64,000 bases of DNA, taken from contig CM039508.1 in NCBI GenBank assembly GCA_022432975.1, forward strand, positions 19,495,779-19,559,778. The letters are read 5' to 3'. Of this stretch, positions 46,680 to 58,037 are shown piece by piece (positions within the stretch are counted from its first letter, which is position 1; the number at the start of each line of letters is the position of its first letter). Made by a program: the position numbers and the translations under genes. The stretch comes from Begonia masoniana (lineage: Eukaryota; Streptophyta; Magnoliopsida; Cucurbitales; Begoniaceae). The notes below the pieces were generated by a model. The model saw nothing but the letters and a program-made list of their open reading frames with translations, did no database searches and was not told the origin of the DNA.

Positions 46680-48050
46680 ACTGTGAGCGCCTAATAGATA
46701 TGGGCTTTAGTCTTGCTAATCCCATTTTCTATCATCTCATACTCGAACATAGTGGATATGATCCAATCAGCCATCTCTTATAAATCTCCAGTATCAACTT
46801 TATTCATTTAGGTCAAGGAACCATGCGACCCCCGAGCCAATTGCAAGGAAAGTTTGAAAGTAACATATCAAATTTGTCAAGACCGGTATAGGACATCGTT
46901 ATGCCCTCACGAGTCCCAGTGTTAATTATGCTTAATTGGTGAATCACTCACAAATATATTGCATCCCCTTGAAGCAATATAACATGTCGATAGGAAGACT
47001 ATTACTTTAATGTCATACCAAGTACTCTTCCCTTCACCCACATGCCATTTAATATTGTTCTAGCCACTTTACTAGAAATGTCCCTTTAGATTGCATCAAT
47101 CATGATCATAGGTAACACCCTAGAGTGGCAAACGCTATTCTTCAATTTCATGACATAGGGCAAATGCGTGAGATCACTTTTGATGATCCGTAGACTCATA
47201 CAGTGAGTAACAAGGAATCTATTCCATCACCTCTATCTAGTTCGTGTATCACATGTTGTCTGAAAGACATTTTATGGTGGAGCTCTCTGTCCCAAGAGAG
47301 AGAATGTCAAATCTCCAACACCATACGGATCTTAATCTAGTCGCTCTCAAACGCCTAACCTAAGTTCCCTAAATGCTTGCTATCTCAGCACCATTTTAAG
47401 GTCTCACATCGGTCTTCTATGTAGGTATATTAGACTAATCTAAAATGACATTAGCTAGTACTCTAAATCACTCTTTCCACAAAAGCACCTTAATTTAAGT
47501 TTGTCTCATGTTTGGATGCTATACAAAGCACGAGAGATGATCACTTGTTAGTAAGCGAACCATGCCGATTGACATATCATTATCATCATCATCTATTGAG
47601 GTCATTATGTTTGCATGAAATAATTCAAAATTAGTTATGATGACAAAGAACTGATAATTTTGTTTAAATTGATAATAATAATAACAATATCCCAAACATA
47701 TGTGCAAATATGCTCATGTTGTTTCTTTGATGTATTGTAGTATGCGCTTCATAGCTTTCTAATAAGCAACTCCAGAATTTGCCTGAAATATGCTAATTTT
47801 CCCAACGACAAATAAGATGTATGGCTGACTACACATCATTGCGTATATCAGGCTTCAGTGGTGCTAACATAGGAACTCAAACTATCTTTTCTTTTTCTTA
47901 GGACACATGTATTGGCCAAGAGTACTACCTTTCTCAACGCTAGTATCTATGGATTTGCAATTATGCATAAGAAATTGCTTAAGAATCTTCTTAATATATT
48001 TTAAGATAAAAAAAAAAATTTCTTAGAACGAGCTCTAAGGATCTGAAATT
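46680..48050 (-). pseudogene. Ty1/copia fragment: end of reverse transcriptase and 3' region, decayed
   Basis: On the minus strand, 48010-47870 translates to pieces such as KQFLMHNCKSIDT and VEKGSTLGQYMCPKKK. These match the copia RT tail pattern (FxMxxCKPVxTPVEKG...CPK). Further on, near 47790-47730, ANSGVAY*KAMKRILQYIKET matches the segment before copia RNase H. Stops and frameshifts are frequent. The following 46680-47500 is AT-rich, LTR-like sequence without clear ends. Confidence 0.65.
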
Positions 48051-48099
48051 CAAGCATGTAGCTTGCCTCACCCATGTCCTTATTCTAAAAATTAGAGAA

Positions 48100-48480
48100 C
48101 AATCACCCTTTGGTGGCAACAATCATTTCTGATGAGAACCACGGGTATATGAAACCTGAGACCCTTCAATAACGCGGAATAGAAACTCAAGAACGCCTTT
48201 GAAATCGAGTATAAGAAACTTGATCCCAATCGAACCTTGCCGACGGAACTAAAGTTATCAAACAATGAACTTGACCCGTAACCGAACTTGTGGTTGAACC
48301 AAAGCTATCAAGTTGATCTTTCCAGTTTTGACTTGAAGAAGATCTAGTTCTTCACAAAGAACCAAAGAGAAAATTCTCACAAAGAGTAACTCAAAATCAT
48401 GTATATTGCTTTTTAATGTTGAAAGGTTTATGCATTTAAATATGCTACAAAATATTCTAATTTAATAAGGAAGTAATTAT
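48100..48480 (-). mobile_element. LTR fragment, same family as 10560-11030
   Basis: It follows, in minus-strand order, the pol tail at 48600-48953, so it is probably that element's 3' LTR. Shared blocks with 10560-11030 include GAGAATTTTC, GAAGAACTAGAT and ATACCCGTGGTT. 48480-48600 is AT-rich with repeated TTAGAAAGTTT words. Confidence 0.6.
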
Positions 48481-48958
48481 GAAATATTACTAAAACGATA
48501 ATTAGGAAACCTTCTAAAACAAATACTTAGAAAAACTTTCTAAATCTATGATTAGGAAAGCTTTCTAAAACTATAATTAAGAAACTTTCTAAAACTATAA
48601 TTAGGAAATAAGTGCTTGCCAAAATTGCATAGATTTTGCATGTGCTTGTTTTGTTGTTGTGCTTCCATCTCTCTTGTCACTAAACCTTTAGGTAGTTTTC
48701 AAGTATCTTCGGCCTTCTTTTCTTTCCAAGCATCCTCTTCAATACTTAACAAATTTATTAATTCAGCTTGTGTTGGAAAGAATCTTTCTCTTGGATTTCT
48801 ATAATCAATCCATTTAAGGCTTCATGCATTTTCTTGGTTCTTGATCTTGTCATTGGACCTCTAATATCTTGACATAGATCTTTAACTTTGGGTTTAAAGT
48901 TGGTTGCACTCTGATTCACATCATTCCCTTAATCCTAGAAAAGATTCGTCCTCGAATT

Positions 48959-50686
48959 TGTAGCGACCCTTATCTATTCCCTTTCGTTTCCCGTATAATT
49001 TTTTTTTTTTTTTGTAAACATTAAACGTTTTCAAGTTAACCTTTTCATTAAATCGTTAAATCAAAGTTTTAGTAGTTGAAATGAGTTTGAAAACGTTTAA
49101 GAAAACATAGGAAAACAGTCAATAAAAATTAAAATCTTAAGGCACAGAACACAGGGGGCAGAATGGGCATTCTGCCCGTAATAAGCATGGCCGATCGATC
49201 GGCCATTTCAGCCGATCGATCGGCCTGTGTTGTAAATCATGGGGGCAATCGATCGCCCTCATTGAGTCGATCGATCGCCCAGCGATCGATCAATATCCGA
49301 TCGATCGCCCCTTTGGGCGATCGATCGGCACACTCTCTGGATTTTTCCAGAGAGTGCCGACTCTTCCTGCCGATCGATGACCTCCTTAGGCGATCGATCG
49401 ACATGCTCTCTGGAATCCGAAAATTCCAGAGAGCATGCTTCTCCCTTTTCTTATTTTCTTCCGCTGCACCCTTAGCAATTTTCACTTCCTCATCTCCTCC
49501 TAAAACTTCAACATAACAAATACTCTCAACCTCACTCAATCCTCACTTCACCAATCACCCCAAAACCGATTCAAGACTTATTTAAACGTACCCAAATTTT
49601 ATAAAAACAAACTGCGTGGGTCCGTTTAAACACCAAATAAAACCTCTATAAAATTTGACAACCAAGCAGTTCGGAAACATCAAATTATAAACTTAACTTA
49701 AATTGATGTCCGTTGCAGCTCCGTCCACGAGCGTTGTTCACCTAAGGCAGATTCACAATAATCGTCGTTAAAACACGTTTAAACCATTAAACGTCTAAAC
49801 TAATTAAACTCTTTACTAAAGAAATGTCATAAAACTCTAGTTTAATTTATTGAGGCATTTTATCGAGCAATTTACGCTCGACACCTCAAAACCTCCATTA
49901 ATGGAGTTTTCCAAAGCTCCAATTTTTTCGAAACCATAACATTCCTCAATAAACCAATTAATTTCGTCCAATAACGCCCAATACATCCATTATATTCATA
50001 AATACAGTAAATCTATCGATTTCAAACTCTAAATCACGTTTTTCACAAAACCCTAAACGAAACCCTAATCGTTTTAACTCTAGAAAACCGAAGTCTAACG
50101 TCCGGAAACTATAGAATCTTACCTAGAGCGTTAATCGGAGGAGAAATCGTGAAGAAAACGAGTCACCGGAGGAGAGCTCGTCGCTAGAAGGGAAGAAATC
50201 GCCGTGAGGGAGAGAGAGAGAACGCCAAGAGAGAGCTTCTGGTTCACGAAGAGAGAAAATGAGGGAGGAAGAGAGAAAATTGTGATTTTAATTAAAATTT
50301 GGCTTGGCAAATTACATTTTTGTCCTTCCTTTGTTTTTATATTTGTTTCGTCCTTTGATTCGTTATTTAGCTAACGATTCGGTTTCTCTTAATTTTCTTA
50401 TTTCACCAATAACTCCAACTTATTATCAGGGCTTTATTAAACTGTCCGTTCGCAAATCGGACCTTGTTTACTATTTTTACCAAAATATCCTTTATATTAC
50501 GAGGAACATAAAATTCTCATAATTTGCGTTACAACCCCAAAATTCCCGTATTTTTCCTAAAATTCATATAAATTGTTAGGATTCTTATAATGCTTTCTAT
50601 TCGCAAAACGGACATAATTTAACATATTTATAAAAATGCAATCATATATCAGAATATCAAAATCCCGTAAAGAACCGGGTGTTACA
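48959..50686 (-). mobile_element. Solo LTR (1728 bp, reversed), same family as copy A
   Basis: Its minus-strand start, TGTAACACCCGGTTCTTTAC, matches the copy A LTR start closely. Flanks GAATT (48954-48958) and GAATC (50687-50691) are a one-mismatch duplication. About 800 bp of the copy A LTR is missing from its middle. The minus strand has donor CTCTAG|GTAAGA near 50123. Confidence 0.9.
49190..49437. repeat. Two hairpins and ~10 CGATCGATCG palindromes in the solo LTR
   Basis: Hairpin 1 (49329-49358) has arms GGCACACTCTCTGGA and TCCAGAGAGTGCC. Hairpin 2 (49402-49437) has arms CATGCTCTCTGGAAT and ATTCCAGAGAGCATG. Palindromes with CGATCGATCG cores flank and separate them. It is the richest example of the module in the window. 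Confidence 0.9.
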
Positions 50687-51257
50687 GAATCCCCTGCATC
50701 ATATAAAGATAAGTCAGTAACATTAAAAGTAGCACTTACATTACCATATTCACTAGGTAAATCAATCTTGTAAGCATTGTCATTGATGCATTCCAACACT
50801 TAGAAGAGGCCATCTCCTCGAGGTTGCAATTTGTTCTTTCTTTTGTTGGGAAATCTTTCTTTCCTTAAGTGAATCCAAACCTAATCTCCGGGTTCGAAAA
50901 TAACTTTCACTCGGTGCTTGTTTTCTTGTCTTGCATAGTGTTTGTTCTTTTTCTTAATGTTTTCCCTTACCATTGCATGTAGTTCCCTAACAAATTCTGC
51001 TTTTTTCTTTCCATCAAAATTAACAAACTCGTTAGTTGGCAAATGTAACATATCCATTGGAGTTATAGGATTAAAACCATAAACAATTTCAAATGGTGAA
51101 TAAGATGTAGTAGAATGTACAACTCTATTATATGCAAACTCAATATGTAGTAAACACTTTTCTCATTGTTTTAAGTTCTTAGAAATAATGGCTCTCAATA
51201 AAGTAGAAAGTGTTCTATTTACTACCTCTGTTTGTCCATCCGTTTGAGGGTGTGCTC

Positions 51258-52130
51258 GAGGCGATTTTGACCCGTGGAGACCAGAATATAGGTATTTTAG
51301 GTAGGTTGGATGGAAATGATATGAAAATTGTATAAAAAACCATTTTAGGTTGATTAGAAACTAGTTTGATGATACTGTTTTGATGACGTTTTCTGGATAG
51401 TTTTATGAAAAATGTATGCAAAGATAAGTTGTTTTGATGTGAATGTTAGGATATTAGAATGTATAGGAAGTGAAGTTTTTATTTTGGAAATATACTAGAA
51501 CTGCTTGAGGTTTTAAAATCGTAGGGATATGTTTAGTTTTCAAACCGACCCATACAGTTCGTTTTCGTAAATTCCTCCACGTTTTGATTATGTTTTAAGC
51601 CACACTTCGAGTCGTGTTTTGGTGATTGGTGGATTGAGAAATGTATGAGGGTAGAAGTTTTTTTTTTTTTTATAATTAATTGTGTTTAGGTGTAGTAGGA
51701 CGATGAGAAAAGGGAGGAGAAAGGAGGCGGTGGAGGTGAGCAGGGAGGAGAAGGAGGCAGCGCTCTGGACTTCAACTCCAGAGTGCTTGCTGATCGATCG
51801 CCGGTAAGGGCGATCGATCGGCCAGCTTTCTGTTGGCCAAACGCTCTGGTTTTCCAGAGCGTTAGCCGATCGATCAGCTGAAATGGCCGATCGATCAGCT
51901 GATATTTTTCGGGCATTTCTGCCCTTGGCTGTGACCAATCGCCTGGCTCTGTGATTTCTTTCTTTATGTATATTTTCTTTATAAGGTTTTTTAAACGATT
52001 TTAACGACTTTAGGCTTGATTTAGGGTTTTAGAAAGTCAAAAATAAAATTTCACGTCCCAAAATGTCTAAGTAGAAGTCAACGTCAAGTAGAGTTTTGTT
52101 ACGGCCCGAAAAGGAGTTTGGGTCGTTACA
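51258..52130 (+). mobile_element. Truncated LTR (3' part), plus orientation
   Basis: It starts abruptly within the LTR landmark CGATTTTGACCCGTGG and ends GGTCGTTACA. It is closely related to the complement of the solo LTR at 14578-17727. Its left end is fused to the minus-strand integrase fragment, where GGGTGTGCT could belong to either partner. Confidence 0.85.
51760..51902. repeat. Hairpins and CGATCGATCG cluster in the truncated LTR
   Basis: Inverted repeats GCGCTCTGGA/TCCAGAGTGC (51760-51786) and ACGCTCTGG/CCAGAGCGT (51841-51862) flank several GATCGATCG palindromes. Confidence 0.85.
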
Positions 52131-53765
52131 GAGATGGTTGGAGCTCGTGAAGGATTATAATTTTGAAATAAAATACCATCCTGAAAAGGCTAACACAGTG
52201 GCAGACGCCTTGAGTAGGATGCCTAAGACTATGCAACCCACTGTTTCCTACATGTCAGCTTCTTTGGGGAAAGGAAATTCAAAAGTTTGAATTGAAAATA
52301 GTTTCAGAGCTTTCTGTCTTGCTTTCAGACTTGACTATGCAGTTGACTATCTTAGACAGGATTAAGAGAGCTCAACAGATGGATTCAAAGGAAAAAGAAG
52401 ATATTCTGAATAAGTTAACGGATGCATCTTCCGAATTCGGTTACTCGGAGGACGACATTCTAAAATTTAGAGATCAATGGTATGTTTCAAAAGATGAAGA
52501 ATTAAGGAAATTAATTTTAGCAGAAGTACACTCATCGTCTTTCTTAGTGCATCCAGGCAACACTAAGATATACCGAGATTTGAAGGTGCATTATTGGTGG
52601 CCCAACATGAAACGAGAAGTAGCCAGCTATGTACAGTCATGCCTAGTTTGCCAACAAGTGAAGGTAGAACATCAAAAGCCAGGTGGGATGTTATAGTCTT
52701 TACCGATTCCCGAGTAGAAATAGGAACATATATCGATGGATTTTGTAGTGGGCTAACCGAGGACAACTAAGGGTCACGATAATATATGGGTCGTGGTGGA
52801 TAGATTGACTAAGACGGCCCATTTCTTGCCAGTTAAAATGACTTATACTATGGACCAGTATGCAGAATTGTACGTCTAAGAATTGTTAGGTTACATGGGA
52901 TTCCAGTATCATTTGTTTTGGATCGGGATCCCTGGTTTACCTCAAGGTTTTGGAGGAGTTTGCAAGGCTCTATGGGAACAAAGTTAACGTTTAGCACTGC
53001 ATTTCATCCTCAAACCGATGGACAATCTGAACGGACGATTCAGATACTTGAGGACATGTTGAGAGCATGCGTGCTAGAGTTTCAGGCGTCATGAAGCCGA
53101 TATCTACAGCTGGTTGAATTTTCCTACAATAACAGCTACCAGTCCACGATTAGTATGGCTCCTTACGAAGCGTGATGTGGCAGAAAATGCAGATCGCCTC
53201 TATATTGGGACGAAGTGGGCGAAGCAAAACTGATTGGTTTGGAGATTTTGCAACAGCTATCTGAGAAGGTCGTTGAAATTAGACAAATAATGAAAACTTC
53301 ACAGAGCCGACAAAAGTGCTATCGAAGGAGGAGAGATCTGGAACTTGTGGTAGGAGATGAAGTGTTTCTAAAGATTTCACCGTTTAAGGGCGTTATACGG
53401 TTCGATAAGAGGAAAGTTGAATCCACGGTTCGTCGGACTGTTTTCCATAACAGAAAGGATAGGAGCTACGACGTACAAACTACAGTTGCCATCATCCATG
53501 GAAGGAGAACATAACGTTTTCCACGTATCGATGTTGCGAAAGTGCGTGCGTGACCGAACTCATGTAGTGGAATCGGCGAATCTTGAAGTTCAACCAACTT
53601 TGACTTATGAGGAGAAGTCGGTGCAGATTCTGGAGTCTGCAGTAAAGGTCCTACGCAACAAGACGATCCCTCTAGTAAAAGTGCTATGGGGAAATCATAA
53701 TGTAGAGGAAGCCATGTGAGAACAACAACATGACATGATGGACAAATATCCAGAATTATTCAGGT
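52131..53765 (+). pseudogene. Ty3/gypsy chromovirus pol fragment (copy C): RNase H end to chromodomain
   Basis: It starts inside [20 protein letters not shown] (end of RNase H) and runs through the integrase: a zinc finger with VHPGNTKIYRDLK and CLVCQQVK, then [24 protein letters not shown] and [10 protein letters not shown]. It ends in a chromodomain (ILESAVKVLRNK, VLWGNHNVEEAM, YPELF). Frameshifts and stops near 52290, 52695, 52720, 53090, 53175, 53420 and 53717 break it. Everything upstream is missing because the truncated LTR abuts it directly. It is more distant from copies A and B than these are from each other. Confidence 0.9.
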
Positions 53766-55276
53766 ATGCAATTTTGAGGACAAAATTTCTATTAAGGAGG
53801 GTAGGATGTAACGCCCAGAATTTTTGGTATTTCATTCTCTAGTGTTATGCTTGTAAACAGAGAGATTTAAAGTCATTTCACGAGCCGAAAATTTTATTAG
53901 AACCCTAAGAATTAATTGAGAGATTTAGAGGCATAAGGAAATTTGAAAAATCCAAATCGATGGGCTAAATAACGAATTAGTTAGAAGTTTAGGTTGAGGG
54001 GCAAAAGAGTAATTTGAAGTTAAATTTTTATAAAAACTTTAAAACCTCTTTTCTTTCTCTACCCTTCACGAATTCTCTCTGCAGAGCCCTCCCCCTCCCT
54101 TAGCGATTTTCTTCCTTCGACGCTCTCCCTCTCACGCGACCGACGACTCCTTCTCCAAACGCCGTTTCTTCTTCCAATTTTCTTCAACAATCAAAGCTCT
54201 AGGTGATATTCGAGTATTTGATATGTTTAATTTTCGGTTCTAGGGTTGAGAATAGTTAGAGTTTTTGATTTAGGGTTTAAAATTATAGGTTTATATTAGA
54301 AATTGATAGTTTTGTATAATAATGGCTACTGATGGTTGAGTTTATGTTTATTGTTGATAGTTAGGTTGAAAAGTAAATATTGGTTTGAATTTTGGTAGTT
54401 GGAGAATGAAAATGCCATTAATGGTGGGTTAATGAAATTGTAAGCTCAAGGTGTTTGATGGGCTTGAATAATGTAAACTGAGGTTTCTAGGAAATTGTCT
54501 TAGTTAGGAGTTTCATTTAGTTTTGGAATCGTTTGTTAAGGATCGATTTTAATGCCACAATTTGTGAAATTTCTTAGGTGAACAAAGCTCGAGGTGGGGT
54601 GCTCGACTTGCTAAGGACGCCAGGTAAGTGTGTGTTAAGTTTTCGGCCCTTAAGGCCCGACATTGTAACGATACTAGGATGTTGAGTTTTGATGATGTTT
54701 GATGATTGCGGGGCTTTGATAAGTCGGGTAGCCTAAGACGTTACCTATTCATTATATGTTATGTCTGTTTGAGAGTTATGTATGTTTATGGAATTGTTAT
54801 GAATTGTCATTGGTGATTGTTAATTGTCGTACGTGCATTTCCTCTCATGCATCATGTTTTCTAAAGATGACATACCCAAATGTTTTACATGCACGTTTTC
54901 ATGAAAAAGCAAGCAAAAAGATGAAATGTATGTAATAGTTAAGTGCGGGTAGGGTATGAGTAGGGCACAGGGCACGATAAATGACAACTCACTGGCAAGA
55001 CAAGTACACCCGATAAATGGCAACTCACTGGCAAGTCACGTGGTCTACGGGGTAGACGGGGTGGTGCCTATGCCTACTCTTGCGTAAATTCCCTATATTC
55101 CCATGTTATGTAACGTTAAGAAATGAAATGAATATGTGTTTACGAAAGTCATGCATTCATGTATATGTATATATTTAGTGCACTCCTTATTAAGTATTAG
55201 GTTTATCGTTTAAATCGTATGATGTAGGTGACGAATTCGAAGGTGAGAAACCTCTTCCTGATGTCAACGTATAGGG

Positions 55277-56340
55277 TAGGGGTGAGCAAAAAAATCGAGA
55301 ACCGAAGAACCGGACCAGAACCGACGGTTTGGTCCGGTTCTGGGCGGTTCTGAAAAAGAAAAAAAGGATTTTCGGTTCTGTATTGACCAGAACCGAAAAT
55401 CCTGGTCCGGTTTCGGTTCTAATGAGTCAGCTCATGTAGAACCGACCCGGACCAAGTTTTTTGCAATAAGTTTCCAGCATCGAGTTCAGACTTCAGAGAC
55501 ACTTCAGTTTTCTCTTCTCATCTTGGCGAATCGCCGACGCTCTCGCCCTTGCCTAGTCGCTCTCGCCCTCGCCTAGTCGCTCTCGCCTTCGCCCAGTCGC
55601 TCTCGCTCTCGTCCTCGCCCAGTCGCTCTCGCCATCACCCTCGCCCTCGTCCAGTCGCTCTTGCCCTTGCTGTCTCTCGCAATCTCCAATCGCCGTCTTG
55701 CATTATGGGTACCGATGAAGCCGGTCGAGGCCCTGTCTAGGTTTTGCATTTTAGTTCTCTTCTAATTTCATGCTTACTACCTTTTCCCATCCAATTAGGG
55801 TAGTTTTAGTGTTCTTCTTTTGATTTTTTTTTTTTTCGTTCGTGTTGTTTTCAGGGTCAATGGTTTACGGGTGCTTGTACTGTTCTCGTTCTTATCAGAA
55901 GGCTCTTTCATGTTTGAATTTTGCAGGTTTTTGTTGGAATCCTTTACCAAACCCTATGATTTTTTAATATTGAGTATAGAATGTTCACAATGCTTGTTTT
56001 TTTCCCTTTCATCATATTCGTACATTTATAGCATTTTGTTTTCTGAATTTTTATGTTAAAACTTGTTAGTTTACTGATGAAAGAACTATTATGAAAGAAC
56101 AGTTTATTCATCTCTCTATATTAGTGAAATTTATTTGTGGAATTTACATAAATATTGTCTAAAAATAAAATAAAATAAATAGACGGGAGGACCAGAACCG
56201 AGACCAAAATTCTGGTCCGATCCTGGTCTGGTTTTAGAAATTTTTTTAGGCTTATTGGTGCAAAAATTTAAAAACCAAATTTAATGGTCTAGTCTTAATT
56301 TTTTCAAAAACCGGACCGAACCGGACCACGATCAATCCTA
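55277..56340. mobile_element. Non-autonomous hAT element 3 (1064 bp) in the copy C LTR
   Basis: The left end TAGGGGTGAGCAAAA matches hAT element 1. The right end, CGATCAATCCTA, is more diverged. Flanks GTATAGGG (55269-55276) and CTATAGGG (56341-56348) match at 7 of 8 bases. GAACCG/CGGTTC repeats crowd both ends. No transposase. Confidence 0.9.
55536..55690. repeat. Tandem repeat of ~19-bp units in hAT element 3
   Basis: About seven imperfect units of CTCGCCTAGTCGCTCTCGC. The open frame across it (SRSRPRLVALAF-like) is an effect of the repeat. Confidence 0.9.
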
Positions 56341-57218
56341 CTATAGGGCGGTCGACGGACGGTGCTCGCGGTGGGCGTGGGTGGTGCTGGCATAGCTATT
56401 TTGACCCATGGGTGTGCTCCGAGCATTTTGGGTGAATTATGTAAAGGTACTAGGGATAAATGTACAGGAATATCTATTTTTGGGATGATTAGTAGTTAGT
56501 TTGGAGTTATTGTCTTTTTGGATGGATTTATGAATGGATTTTCCAGATAATGTCTTTACGATGTTTTCGCTGCATGTTTGATGTTAGCTAAATGGATTAG
56601 GTATCAGATTGGAATTGATGATTATAGCATGTTGAATTGCAAGTAAAAGTGTGGTGTATTAGGTGGAGATAGATGTGTGAATTGAGGATAGTATATGGTT
56701 GAAGTTTTATAGGTAAAGGTTGGAAAAAAGCAAAGGAAAGGAGAAAAAAGGGAAGGAGGGGCGCTGGGCGTGCAGCTGGCGCGCACATGCATGGCGAGCA
56801 AGGAGCGCAGTGTGCCCGCGCGCGGTTGGCACGCGATGCTCACGAGGTGGGCACGGTGCGCGCACTGGGCGCGTGGTGTGTGTGATGCGCGTGCGGTGCG
56901 CATGGTGTATGTGGTGGGTGCGCGATGGGATCTGCCTGAGGGGCGCGCGCGCGCCAATTGCTTGGGCGTGCCCCCTTGTATGTGTCATCTAGAATTTTAG
57001 GTCTCAAGTTTTAAGCGATGTTTTTCGACCTTAAACGAGCTTTTTTTAAGTACGTTTTAGGTTAAGCTCTCGATATTGATAAAAGAGGTCCGGATGTTCA
57101 AGTTCGTTTTTTAAAATGTTAAAGGAAAAATAAAAAAATTTATGTCAATGAACGAAGAGTAAGTTAAGAGTATGTCATGACAAGTCTGTGGCGGCCCCAT
57201 TCGGGCGGGGTCGCGACA

Positions 57219-58037
57219 TTTACATGCAAATTGTGTTAAACAGAATGACAATTTCTCATGAAGGTCGAAATATATTAACGGTTTAAGAAAAAGAAAACAG
57301 AACAGTAAACATCATGGATTCATGCTTCAAATATTCAAGAAAGACTCTTGAGAATTAAAACAGAACACACATGTTAAGACAAGGTTTAAAACATCCTAGA
57401 AAACTAAAGAGAATGACATAACCCATTAAAACATGCAAGACGTTAACATGACAACAAAACATAGATAGACAACAACGAAAACAGAAAAACAAAAGATAAT
57501 GCAATTACACAAGAGTTACTTTGTGTAATTTCAACATGACTCACAAATAGAACACAATAGAGTTAACTAAAAAGGATAACAAATAATTATGCAATAAAAT
57601 GTTATTGGGTTAGAAAACAAACACAAGGAAACAAAATTCACGAAAATCAATAGTAATACTAACAGAATATTATAGATAAATTTCTCAACAAATTATGCTA
57701 TATAAATGAGCAGGATTAAGCTCATGCATACGTGAAATATTCTGGATAGTAAAGAGCAGAAACATAAACAGACGTAACTTCACAAGACAAACAGAAAACA
57801 GAATGACAAAATCACTAGAAAACAGAGAAAGAAAAACACAGACAACGATGATAACAATGAGACGTGCTATTTAACTAAACGGATTAATGATGCATACAAA
57901 GTGGGTCATTCTGCTTAGTAAACATAAACGATAGACACAAACAATAGACAGAAACAAAACAAATACAGACAGCAAAAACAACACAAAATGACAAAATAGA
58001 GAAACAAAAATAGGAGCACTTCGGCTCTGATACCAGA
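57219..58037 (-). mobile_element. Retroelement leader region with tRNA-Met primer-binding site (copy D)
   Basis: On the minus strand, TGGTATCAGAGCC (58035 to 58023) follows the LTR end at 58038 by two bases, then about 800 bp of T-rich leader without coding potential runs to the copy C LTR at 57218. Repeated words such as GTTTTCTGTTT suggest a 5' UTR. The gag-pol is missing. Confidence 0.75.

Larger units (their letters stand above)
48600..51257 (-). pseudogene. Ty3/gypsy pol 3' end (integrase C-terminal part and tail), split by a solo LTR
   Basis: Read on the minus strand from 51257: [10 protein letters not shown] of the integrase core, then [72 protein letters not shown] and FNVTDLSLYDAGD. 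The frame continues across the solo LTR at 48959-50686 into SRTNLF, GPMTRSRTKKMHEALNGLI and EIQERFFPTQAELINLLSIE. Stops interrupt it. This pol differs from copies A-C and resembles the Ty3/gypsy type with an RTNPF...GPMTRSRAKK tail. I did not assign a lineage with certainty. Confidence 0.85.
53807..57218 (+). repeat. 3' LTR of copy C (about 2.3 kb plus a hAT insertion)
   Basis: It is preceded by a purine tract (AAGGAGGGTAGGA) and starts TGTAACGCCC. It ends GGTCGCGACA. It includes a tandem repeat (GATAAATGACAACTCACTGG twice, 54976-55035) and a GC-rich zone of GCGCG words at 56760-56960. Donor CCAG|GTAAGT (54623) and acceptor GATGTAG|GTGACG (55227) occupy the same relative place as in copy B, followed by the frame GDEFEGEKPLPDVNV. 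Confidence 0.9.

Noticed and set aside
56597..57000. Arginine/alanine-rich open frames on both strands
   Set aside because: Compositional effect of the GCGCG-rich zone of the copy C LTR; the same zone gives similar frames at 59745-59949.
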